Below, piece after piece: positions 57,365-64,000 of a stretch of DNA of 64,000 bases (its first letter is position 1; each line of letters begins with the position of its first letter). The notes beneath the pieces were generated by a model. The model had not been told where the DNA came from and did no database searches. It saw nothing but the letters and a program-made list of their open reading frames with translations. The DNA lies in assembly GCF_023091865.1 (NCBI RefSeq), contig NZ_JAHXDI010000003.1, positions 372,001 through 436,000 on the forward strand, given 5' to 3'. A program made the position numbers and the translations under genes. The DNA is from Chromohalobacter moromii. Its GTDB lineage: Bacteria; Pseudomonadota; Gammaproteobacteria; Pseudomonadales; Halomonadaceae.

Positions 57365-60300
57365 TCAGGCAGGATCGCTTTCCGGCCGGTGATCCTCGCC
57401 TTCCATCGTCGAGCCGTGATCCTGGCTGAGCGGACCGGCCAGCTTGCGCAGCGCCACGTAGAAGACCGGCGTCAGTAACAGGCCGAACAGGGTCACGCCG
57501 AGCATCCCGGCGAACACCGCGATGCCCAGCGCCTGACGCACCTCGGCGCCGGCGCCATGGCCCAGCGCCAGCGGTATCACCGCGGCGGTGAAGGTGATCG
57601 AGGTCATGATGATCGGGCGCAGCCGCAGCCGACAGGCTTCCAGTGCCGCTTCCACCACGCTGCGACCCTGGAACTCGAGCTCGCGGGCGAATTCGACGAT
57701 CAGGATGGCGTTCTTGCAGGCCAGCCCGATCAGCACCACCAGCCCCACCTGGACGAAGACGTTGGTATCGCCGCCGGAGATCTTGACGCCGACCAGCGCC
57801 GACAGCAGGCACATCGGCACGATCAGGATCACCGCCAGCGGCAACGTCCAGCTCTCGTAGAGCGCGGCCAGCACCAGGAACACCAGCAGCACCGCCAGCG
57901 GGAACACCACCAGCGCGGCATTGCCCTGGGTGAACTGCTGATAACTCAGATCGGTCCATTCGAAGTCGATGCCATCCGGCAACACCCGCTCGCCGATATC
58001 GGACAGAACGCTCATCGCTTGGGGCGAGGAGAGCACCCGAGGATCGGCTTCGCCGGCCAGATCCGCGGCCGGGTAGCCGTTGAAACGCAGTACCGGGTCG
58101 GGACCGAAGCTCTGATGGATATCGATCATCGAGCCGATCGGCACCATCTCGCCCTGGGCGTTGCGGGTGCGCAGCCGGGCGATATCCTCGACGCTGTCGC
58201 GATAGGGTGCGTCGGCCTGGGCGATCACCTGCCAGGTGCGGCCGAACGTATTGAAATCGTTGACGTAAGTGGAGCCCAGATAGGTCTGCAGGGTATCGAA
58301 CAGGTCGCTCACCGCGACGCCCTGGGTCTTGGCCTTGAGTCGATCCACCTCGGCATCGAGCTGGGGCACGTTAGCCTGGTAGCTGGTGATCGGATAGCTC
58401 ATCCCCGGCGTCTGCACCACCGCGCCCTGGAAGGCGGTCACCGCTTCCTGCAGCGGGCCGTAGCCGAGTCCGCCGCGATCCTCGATGAACAGCTGATAGC
58501 CGGAGCCGTTGCCGAGACCCAGGATCGGCGGCGGCATGAACGAGAACGCGATGCCATCCTTGAGACCGCTGATCTTGCCGGCGATCTCGGCGTTGATCTC
58601 CGCCGCGGTCCGGGTGCGCTGATCGAAGGGCTTCAGGGTCAGAAACGCCAGCCCGGTGTTGGCGGTGTTGGTGAACTGCAGCGCGTTGAGCCCCGGGAAC
58701 GAGATCGCGTGCTCGACGCCGTCGGTCTCCATGGCGATGTCCACCACCTGACGCAGCAGGTCGTCGGTGCGCTCCAGCGAGGCGCCCTCCGGCAGTTTGA
58801 CGCCGGCGATCAGGTACATCTTGTCCTGGACCGGGATGAACCCCGGCGGCACCAGCTTGAACAGGTAGCCGGTGGTGCCCAGCAGGACCAGGTAGACCAC
58901 GAATACCGCGCCGCGGCGACGCAGGCTGCCCGAGACCAAGCCCTGATAGCGATGGGAGCCGGCGTTGAAGAAGCGGTTGAACGGCCGGAACAGCCACCAG
59001 CCGAACAGGAAGTCGATCACCCGGGTCAGACGATCCTTGGGCGCGTCGTGGGGCTTGAGCAGCATCGCCGCCAGGGCCGGTGACAGGGTCAGCGAGTTGA
59101 TCGTCGAGATCACCGTCGAGATGGCGATGGTCACCGCGAACTGGCGGTAGAACTGGCCGGTCACGCCGGAGAGGAACGCCATCGGCACGAACACCGCGCA
59201 CAACACCAGGCCGATGGCGACGATCGGGCCGGACACCTCGCGCATCGCCTGGTGGGCGGCGGCGCGTGGTGCCAGCCCCTGGCCGATGTTGCGCTCCACG
59301 TTCTCCACCACCACGATGGCGTCGTCGACCACGATACCGATGGCGAGCACCAGCCCGAACAGGGTCAGGGTGTTGATCGAATACCCCAGCAGCAACAGCA
59401 CCGCGAAGGTCCCCACCACTGAGACCGGCACCGCCAGCAGCGGAATCAGCGAAGCGCGCCAGGTCTGCAGGAACAGCGTCACCACCAGCACCACCAGCAG
59501 TATCGCCTCCAGTAGGGTCTGGACCACCGAGCGGATCGAGTCGCTGACGAACAGGGTGGTGTCGTAGACGGTGTGATATTCGACCCCCGGCGGGAACCGG
59601 GTGGCCAGCTCGTCCATGGTGCGGACCACCTGGTCGCGAATCTGCAGGGCGTTGGCGCCGGGCGACTGGAAGATGCCAATTGCCACAGCCTCCTTGCCGT
59701 CCAGCCGGGAGCGCAGGGTGTAGTCGCCCGCGCCCATCTCGAGCCGAGCGACATCGCGAAGCCGCAGGACTTCGCCATCCTCGCCGACCTTGAGTACGAT
59801 GTTGCCGAATTCCTGCTCGGTGGACAGGCGCCCCTTGGCGTTGATCAGGGTGAGGAAATCGCTGTCCGGCATCGGCTCGGCGCCGATCTGGCCGGCGGAG
59901 ACCTGGACGTTCTGTTCGCGCATGGCCGCGACCACATCACCGGCGGTGAGACCGTGAGAGGCGATGCGGTCGGGGTCCAGCCAGGCGCGCATGGCGTAAT
60001 CGCCGCCGCCGAACAGCTGCGCCTCGCCAACGCCGGAGATCTTCGCCAGCTGGTCGCGCACGTGCAGGCGCGCGTAGTTGCGCAGGTAGAGGGTATCGTA
60101 GCTGTCATCCGGCGAGACCAGGTGCACCACCATCAGGAAGGTGGGGGACTGCTTCTGGGTGGTCACGCCCTGTCGCCTCACCGCTTCCGGCAACCGCGCC
60201 AGCGCCTGGCTGACCCGGTTCTGGACGCGCACGGTGGCCTGTTCGGCATCCGTCCCGGGCTGGAAGGTGATGGTCATCTGCAAGACGCCATCGGAGCCGG

Positions 60301-60550
60301 CCACGGACTTGTAGTACATCATGTCCTCGACGCCGGTGATCGCCTCCTCCAGCGGCGTCGCCACGGTTTCCGCGATCTCCTTGGGGTTGGCACCCGGGTA
60401 GGTGGTGCGCACCAGTACCGAGGGCGGTACCACCTCCGGGTACTCGCCGATCGGCAGATTGGGAATGGAGATCACCCCTACCGCGAAGATGACGATGGAG
60501 AGCACCGCCGCGAAGATCGGCCGGTCCACGAAAAAGCGGGAAAAATTCAT
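57365..60550 (-). CDS. RND multidrug efflux permease (HAE1 family, MexF-like)
   Basis: Inner-membrane proton-driven drug/proton antiporter of the AcrB/MexF type, 1061 residues. It begins MNFSRFFVDRPIFAAVLSIV. The proton-relay Asp pair sits in AIGIVVDDAIVVVENVER (helix 4). The overall pattern is two halves of six helices each with large periplasmic loops. SFMPPPILGLGNGSGYQLFI is a conserved porter segment of this branch. It is preceded by the membrane-fusion gene in the same direction. No outer-membrane channel gene accompanies the pair, so the channel must be supplied from elsewhere. Confidence 0.95.
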   Translation of the reverse strand: MNFSRFFVDRPIFAAVLSIVIFAVGVISIPNLPIGEYPEVVPPSVLVRTTYPGANPKEIAETVATPLEEAITGVEDMMYYKSVAGSDGVLQMTITFQPGTDAEQATVRVQNRVSQALARLPEAVRRQGVTTQKQSPTFLMVVHLVSPDDSYDTLYLRNYARLHVRDQLAKISGVGEAQLFGGGDYAMRAWLDPDRIASHGLTAGDVVAAMREQNVQVSAGQIGAEPMPDSDFLTLINAKGRLSTEQEFGNIVLKVGEDGEVLRLRDVARLEMGAGDYTLRSRLDGKEAVAIGIFQSPGANALQIRDQVVRTMDELATRFPPGVEYHTVYDTTLFVSDSIRSVVQTLLEAILLVVLVVTLFLQTWRASLIPLLAVPVSVVGTFAVLLLLGYSINTLTLFGLVLAIGIVVDDAIVVVENVERNIGQGLAPRAAAHQAMREVSGPIVAIGLVLCAVFVPMAFLSGVTGQFYRQFAVTIAISTVISTINSLTLSPALAAMLLKPHDAPKDRLTRVIDFLFGWWLFRPFNRFFNAGSHRYQGLVSGSLRRRGAVFVVYLVLLGTTGYLFKLVPPGFIPVQDKMYLIAGVKLPEGASLERTDDLLRQVVDIAMETDGVEHAISFPGLNALQFTNTANTGLAFLTLKPFDQRTRTAAEINAEIAGKISGLKDGIAFSFMPPPILGLGNGSGYQLFIEDRGGLGYGPLQEAVTAFQGAVVQTPGMSYPITSYQANVPQLDAEVDRLKAKTQGVAVSDLFDTLQTYLGSTYVNDFNTFGRTWQVIAQADAPYRDSVEDIARLRTRNAQGEMVPIGSMIDIHQSFGPDPVLRFNGYPAADLAGEADPRVLSSPQAMSVLSDIGERVLPDGIDFEWTDLSYQQFTQGNAALVVFPLAVLLVFLVLAALYESWTLPLAVILIVPMCLLSALVGVKISGGDTNVFVQVGLVVLIGLACKNAILIVEFARELEFQGRSVVEAALEACRLRLRPIIMTSITFTAAVIPLALGHGAGAEVRQALGIAVFAGMLGVTLFGLLLTPVFYVALRKLAGPLSQDHGSTMEGEDHRPESDPA

Positions 60551-60654
60551 GACAGCAGGCTCCTGGGCGGCGGATGCGATGTCCGCCGCGTCTTGTCATT
60601 CAGAGGAGAGAAGGGCTTCAGGAAACGTTGGGTGGATCGCCGTGCGGTGCTTCC

Positions 60655-61836
60655 TCAGGATCGAGTGGCAACAGCGTTGCCCACGCCCGCCTCGCGCATG
60701 GCGACCGGGTTCGGTGCCACCGGCATGCCGGGCGCGAACACCTTCTGGGTACCGTTGACGATCACTCGCTCACCGGCCTTCAATCCATCGCGGATCACCA
60801 CCAGCTCTCCCACCTCGCGGCCGAGCTCTACCTGACGGGGTGTCACCGTGTCGTCATTGCCGACCACGTAGACGAAGCGCCGGTCCTGATTGGCGAGCAC
60901 CGCCTTGCGATTGACCAGCATCGCCTCGCTGAGGTTGGCGACGGGCATCTCCACCCGCGCGAACTGGCCGGGCCTGAAGGCGCCATCCGGGTTGGGCAGG
61001 ACGGCGCGATAGCGCAGGGTGCCGGTGTCGGCGTTGATCTGGTTGTCGACGAAATCCAGCTGTCCCTGGTGGGGGAAGCCCGTCTCGCCGGTCAGGCCGA
61101 TATGTAGCGTCATGGTCTCGCTCTGGGCCAGCAGCGTCTGCGCCCCCTGAGCCTCGGTTTCGTTGCTGTCGAAGTAGACGTACAAGGGATCCACCGACAC
61201 CAGCGTGGTCAGCATCGACTGGTCGGCGCTGGCGAGATTGCCTTTCGTCACCATGGCGCGCCCGGTGCGGCCTGCCACCGGCGCGGTGACCCGGGTGTAC
61301 TGCAGTTCCAATTCGGCACTGGTCAGCGTGGCCTCGGCCTCGGCTTCCTGCGCCCGGGCATTGAGCGCCGCCGCCTGGCGCTGATCATGCTGCTCCTGGG
61401 AGATCATGTGTTTCTGGATCAGCTGGCGAGATCGGCCGGCCTCGACTTCGGTGAGCCGGCGTTGACTCTGCGCCTGAGCCAATGAGGCCTTGGCGGCCTG
61501 TGCCCGGGCTTCGTAGGGACGGGGATCGATACGAAACAGCAGGTCGCCGGCCTCGACTAGTTCCCCTTCTTCGAAGGCGACTTCGTCGATATACCCAGTG
61601 ACGCGCGGCCGCAACTGTACGGTCTGCGGTGACGCCACGCGACCGGTGAAGGTTTCCCGCAGCGTGACGGGTTCCACCAGCACTGTTGCGACATCTACTG
61701 CCGGCGGCGGCGGCGCGCTGGCGGAGTCTGCCTCGCCATGGGCATCGCAGCCGGCCAGCAGCGCGATGACGAGCATGACGCCCAGGCCGTGAATCCGCCC
61801 TGATCTCGGCATGCGCTTCTGGTCGAACCTCTTCAT
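60655..61836 (-). CDS. RND efflux membrane-fusion lipoprotein (MexE/AcrA-like)
   Basis: The periplasmic adaptor of the efflux pump. The ATG at 61836 (MKRFDQKRMPRSGRIHGLG) gives a lipoprotein signal ending LLAGC with Cys30 lipidated; an upstream in-frame codon would destroy it. The 393-residue protein has the lipoyl half-motif VAFEEGELVEAGDLLFRID and a coiled-coil hairpin (about residues 100-170). The beta-barrel part has FRPGQFARVEMPV, and a membrane-proximal domain follows. It is 105 bp upstream of the permease gene. An AraC-type gene is divergent from it. Confidence 0.93.
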   Translation of the reverse strand: MKRFDQKRMPRSGRIHGLGVMLVIALLAGCDAHGEADSASAPPPPAVDVATVLVEPVTLRETFTGRVASPQTVQLRPRVTGYIDEVAFEEGELVEAGDLLFRIDPRPYEARAQAAKASLAQAQSQRRLTEVEAGRSRQLIQKHMISQEQHDQRQAAALNARAQEAEAEATLTSAELELQYTRVTAPVAGRTGRAMVTKGNLASADQSMLTTLVSVDPLYVYFDSNETEAQGAQTLLAQSETMTLHIGLTGETGFPHQGQLDFVDNQINADTGTLRYRAVLPNPDGAFRPGQFARVEMPVANLSEAMLVNRKAVLANQDRRFVYVVGNDDTVTPRQVELGREVGELVVIRDGLKAGERVIVNGTQKVFAPGMPVAPNPVAMREAGVGNAVATRS

Positions 61837-62191
61837 TGCCTGGCCCCCTGGGTCGTTCCCGGACGTCGATCCCGTGTCCTCGCGTCCGGCGCAGCACCCT
61901 GGCGGGCGACGATGAGCCGGCATGGGATCATGGACGATCAATGTACGGTTCCAGGGCGGATACGCGTTATCGGGTTACTCGTGGTTAATTGCCTAATCCT
62001 GTAGACATCGCCCATCCGGGAGTGAGGAGCGTTCGCTATCGCGACCTGTCGGTATGATGCTTGCCCGTTCCTTCAAAGAACTTGCCCAATCCTGCAGGGA
62101 TCGGGTTTTGTCATCAAAATGCCGGCTGGCTGGCCTATACTCGCGCTTTATCGGAAAACGATAACCAGTCGACCAACGAGAGGGCGGAGTC
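61837..62191. promoter_or_regulatory. Divergent promoter region of the RND operon and its AraC regulator
   Basis: This 355-bp gap has no gene. Two direct repeats stand out: GCCTAATCCTGTAGACATCG (61991-62010) and GCCCAATCCTGCAGGGATCG (62083-62102), identical at 16 of 20 positions and 92 bp apart. Each contains an AATCCTG(T/C)AG(A/G) core. They are good candidates for AraC-type operators. Confidence 0.55.
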
Positions 62192-63160
62192 GTGAGTGTC
62201 GTGCAGCCTGTTTTCGAGACACTGGATGATGAAATCGACCCATTGGCGAATACTCTTTCTCGCCAGATCCAGAAATGGGCGCCCGAAGAGGGCCTGACAC
62301 CGACGGCAGTGCCGGGGCTGGAACTGGTGCGCGCCAATTCCTCGTTGACCAACTGTATCGGCTCGACGGTCTACGACCCTTCGCTGTGTCTGATCGCGCA
62401 GGGCAGCAAGCGCATATGGCTGGGAGATCGGGAAATCGATTATGGCCCGCTGAGCTGCATGGTGTCGGCGGTGCATCTGCCGGTACTGGGCAAGGTCACC
62501 GAGGCCTCGGCGGAGCGGCCCTACCTGGGGCTGAAACTCGCCGTCGATGCTCAGGAAGTCACCGCTCTGGTGCTGGAGCTAGGTGAAGGACTGGGCGAGA
62601 TGGAGGAGCGAGAGTGTGCCGAGACCGCTTGCGGCCTCGGGCGCGTGCAGGCCGAGAAAGGGCTGGTAGAAGCCATGTTGCGATTGGTGAACCTGCTCGA
62701 TTCACCCCAGGACATCCGCATTCTTGCGCCGCTGGTGCGGCGCGAGATCTTCTATCGCGCGCTGGTCGGCGAGATCGGCCTGCACATGCGCAAGTTCGCG
62801 GTGGCGGATACCCAGACCCACCGCATCTCGAGGGTGATCGCGGTACTCAAGGATCGCTTCACCGAGCCGCTGCGCGTTCGCGAGCTGGCGGACATGGTGA
62901 ACATGAGTGAGTCGTCGCTGTTCCACAGCTTCAAGCAGGTTACCCGGATGTCGCCGGTGCAGTTCCAGAAAAAGCTGCGACTGCACGAAGCACGCAGGCT
63001 GATGCTGGCCGAAGGGATGGAGGCGGCCACTGCTAGTTTCCGCGTGGGATACGGAAGTCCATCCCACTTCAGCCGTGAGTACAGTCGCCTTTTCGGCGTG
63101 CCGCCCCGCACCGACGTGAGCAAGCTACGCGGCGAGCTGCCGCAGACCGCTCGCGCCTGA
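62192..63160 (+). CDS. AraC-family regulator of the adjacent RND operon
   Basis: A 322-residue regulator with the AraC N-terminal ligand domain (about residues 25-185, with GSTVYDPSLCLIAQGSKRIW and LVRREIFYRALVGEIGLHM). Two helix-turn-helices follow near the C-terminus: VRELADMVNMSESSLFHSFK and the block ending VGYGSPSHFSREYSRLFG. The start is a GTG at 62192 preceded by GAGGGCGG. It is divergent from the efflux pair, so control of that operon and of itself is likely. The inducer is unknown. Confidence 0.88.
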   Translation: MSVVQPVFETLDDEIDPLANTLSRQIQKWAPEEGLTPTAVPGLELVRANSSLTNCIGSTVYDPSLCLIAQGSKRIWLGDREIDYGPLSCMVSAVHLPVLGKVTEASAERPYLGLKLAVDAQEVTALVLELGEGLGEMEERECAETACGLGRVQAEKGLVEAMLRLVNLLDSPQDIRILAPLVRREIFYRALVGEIGLHMRKFAVADTQTHRISRVIAVLKDRFTEPLRVRELADMVNMSESSLFHSFKQVTRMSPVQFQKKLRLHEARRLMLAEGMEAATASFRVGYGSPSHFSREYSRLFGVPPRTDVSKLRGELPQTARA

Positions 63161-63195
63161 TCGCTCACCTCAGTCGTCGGGGACGGCTGAGGATG

Positions 63196-63585
63196 TCAGT
63201 CCCCTATGACCATCACGGCTTCGGCTTCCACCTGGCTACCCTTGGGCAGTTCCTTGACGCCGACCGCCGCACGGGCCGGATACGGAGTCTGGAAGTACTC
63301 TTCCATGATCTTGTTGACCACGGCGAAGTTGCTCAGGTCCGTCAGATAGATATTGAGCTTGACGATGTCCTGCATCGAGCCAGCGGCTTCATGGCACACC
63401 GCCTGCAGATTGGTGAAGACCTGGCGCGCCTGGGCCTCGAAGTCCTGGGAAACCAGTTCCATGGTCTTGGGGTCGAGCGGGATCTGCCCGGACATGTACA
63501 CCGTATTGCCGGCCTTGATGGCCTGCGAGTAGGGGCCGATGGCGGCGGGTGCCTGCTCGGTATTGATGACGGCTTTGTTACTCAT
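63196..63585 (-). CDS. ridA: 2-iminobutanoate/2-iminopropanoate deaminase
   Basis: Hydrolyses reactive enamine/imine intermediates produced by threonine dehydratase and other PLP enzymes. The 129-residue protein has the RidA-subfamily residues: the active-site Arg105 in PARAAVGV and Glu120 in [18 protein letters not shown] and GQIPLDP are the early family blocks. It follows spoT on the same strand, but a strong terminator lies between them. Confidence 0.95.
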   Translation of the reverse strand: MSNKAVINTEQAPAAIGPYSQAIKAGNTVYMSGQIPLDPKTMELVSQDFEAQARQVFTNLQAVCHEAAGSMQDIVKLNIYLTDLSNFAVVNKIMEEYFQTPYPARAAVGVKELPKGSQVEAEAVMVIGD

Positions 63586-63676
63586 GGCATGGCTCCTTGT
63601 CGTTATGCGATGTGCGCATTGCGATGGACAAAAATAACGACGCCGCCGCGTCCGCGTTAGCGGGCGCGCCGGGCAT

Positions 63677-63726
63677 CGTAAAAACGAAACGACCGACCCG
63701 CCGCTCCTGTTGGCGGCGGGTCGGTC
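63677..63726 (-). terminator. Terminator after the spoT/relA gene
   Basis: GACCGACCCGCCGC (63691-63704) and GCGGCGGGTCGGTC (63713-63726) form a perfect 14-bp stem. On the minus strand it is followed by GTTTCGTTTTTACG, a good T tract. It separates spoT from ridA, so ridA probably has its own promoter. Confidence 0.88.
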
Positions 63727-63735
63727 GCCATGGTG

Positions 63736-64000
63736 TCAACTGCGAACGCGAGTGATCTTGCCGACGTGGGGCAGGTTGCGCAGTCGTTTCATGATACTTG
63801 CTAGATGCACGCGGTCGTGGACGGCCAACGTTAGGTTGACGATCGACAGGCGTGCATCGCGTTCCTCGATGCCGATGCGTTCGATATTGGCATCGGCGTC
63901 GGTCACTAGGCCGGCCAGTTCGGCGACCAAGCCGCGCCGAGTCTCGACATGCAGACGCAGCGCCACCGGGAAATCTTGATCGATCTGCTGTGACCACTCC
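63736..64000 (-). CDS. spoT: C-terminal part of a (p)ppGpp synthetase/hydrolase, probably SpoT
   Basis: Only the final 88 codons are in the window; the frame is still open at base 64000. The segment ALRLHVETRRGLVAELAGLV and the rest up to LPHVGKITRVRS is the C-terminal ACT domain of RelA/SpoT proteins, which senses regulatory signals. The catalytic domains lie outside, so SpoT rather than RelA is inferred from the spoT-ridA order that is common in gammaproteobacteria. Confidence 0.85.
   Translation of the reverse strand, partial: EWSQQIDQDFPVALRLHVETRRGLVAELAGLVTDADANIERIGIEERDARLSIVNLTLAVHDRVHLASIMKRLRNLPHVGKITRVRS

Noticed and set aside
57557-59083. Long open frame of about 508 codons on the plus strand opposite the RND permease gene
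   Set aside because: It lies wholly antisense to a clear RND permease. Long antisense frames are common opposite GC-rich genes, and the translation shows no domain.
57365-61836. Recent horizontal transfer of the RND genes judged by base composition
   Set aside because: Sample lines I counted had about the same G+C (about 62-63%) as neighbouring recG, so composition gives no support.

Overview
The window is a gene-dense, GC-rich piece of a gammaproteobacterial chromosome. Gene content, gene order and protein sequences point to a halophilic member of the Halomonadaceae (Halomonas/Chromohalobacter type). This is an inference from synteny and protein resemblance, since no rRNA gene is present. 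Nearly everything is core chromosomal biology. I see no prophage, integron, CRISPR array, transposase or obvious novel defence system.

Layout. (1) 1-5.4 kb: the end of an amino-acid ABC transporter ATPase, then a gene-free segment with several DnaA boxes and an AT-rich stretch that looks like oriC, then mnmG-rsmG-parA-parB. (2) 5.6-12.8 kb: the complete F1Fo ATP synthase operon atpIBEFHAGDC, closed by a terminator. (3) 12.9-18.3 kb: amino-sugar precursors of the cell wall (glmU, a DeoR-family regulator, glmS), then hemB. (4) 18.3-28.7 kb: mixed housekeeping genes (an SDR, mltA, a YitT-type membrane protein, a DUF72 protein, a sodium:neurotransmitter-type symporter, hexR, uvrD, a PsiE-like protein, a YciA thioesterase). 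(5) 28.9-35.0 kb: phosphate uptake, pstS-pstC-pstA-pstB-phoU. A GAF/EAL protein converges on phoU, and phoB-phoR lie about 9 kb further on behind a very clear Pho box. (6) 37-43.8 kb: cysZ, a ZIP transporter, sodA and an iron set (PchR-like AraC regulator, TonB-dependent siderophore receptor behind a Fur-like box, FhuF-type reductase). (7) 45.9-56.6 kb: ubiC-ubiA, a rubredoxin-reductase-like flavoprotein, HU, a YccS-like FUSC protein, an HTH gene broken by an early stop codon, oxyR-recG and a YeeZ-like protein. (8) 56.7-64 kb: thpR, an RND efflux pair under a divergent AraC regulator, ridA, and the 3' end of a spoT/relA gene.

The order spoT-ridA ... oxyR-recG ... HU-rubB ... ubiC-ubiA-phoB-phoR ... 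phoU-pst resembles, from memory, the corresponding Pseudomonas aeruginosa block. Against that background the RND/AraC set looks like an insertion.

Non-coding highlights are a 132/133-bp element with inverted ends present twice (after glmU and after hexR), three short tandem-repeat tracts in promoter regions, a perfect 12-bp hairpin just before mnmG, a perfect 14-bp terminator stem after spoT, and a pair of DnaA boxes between fhuF and phoR.
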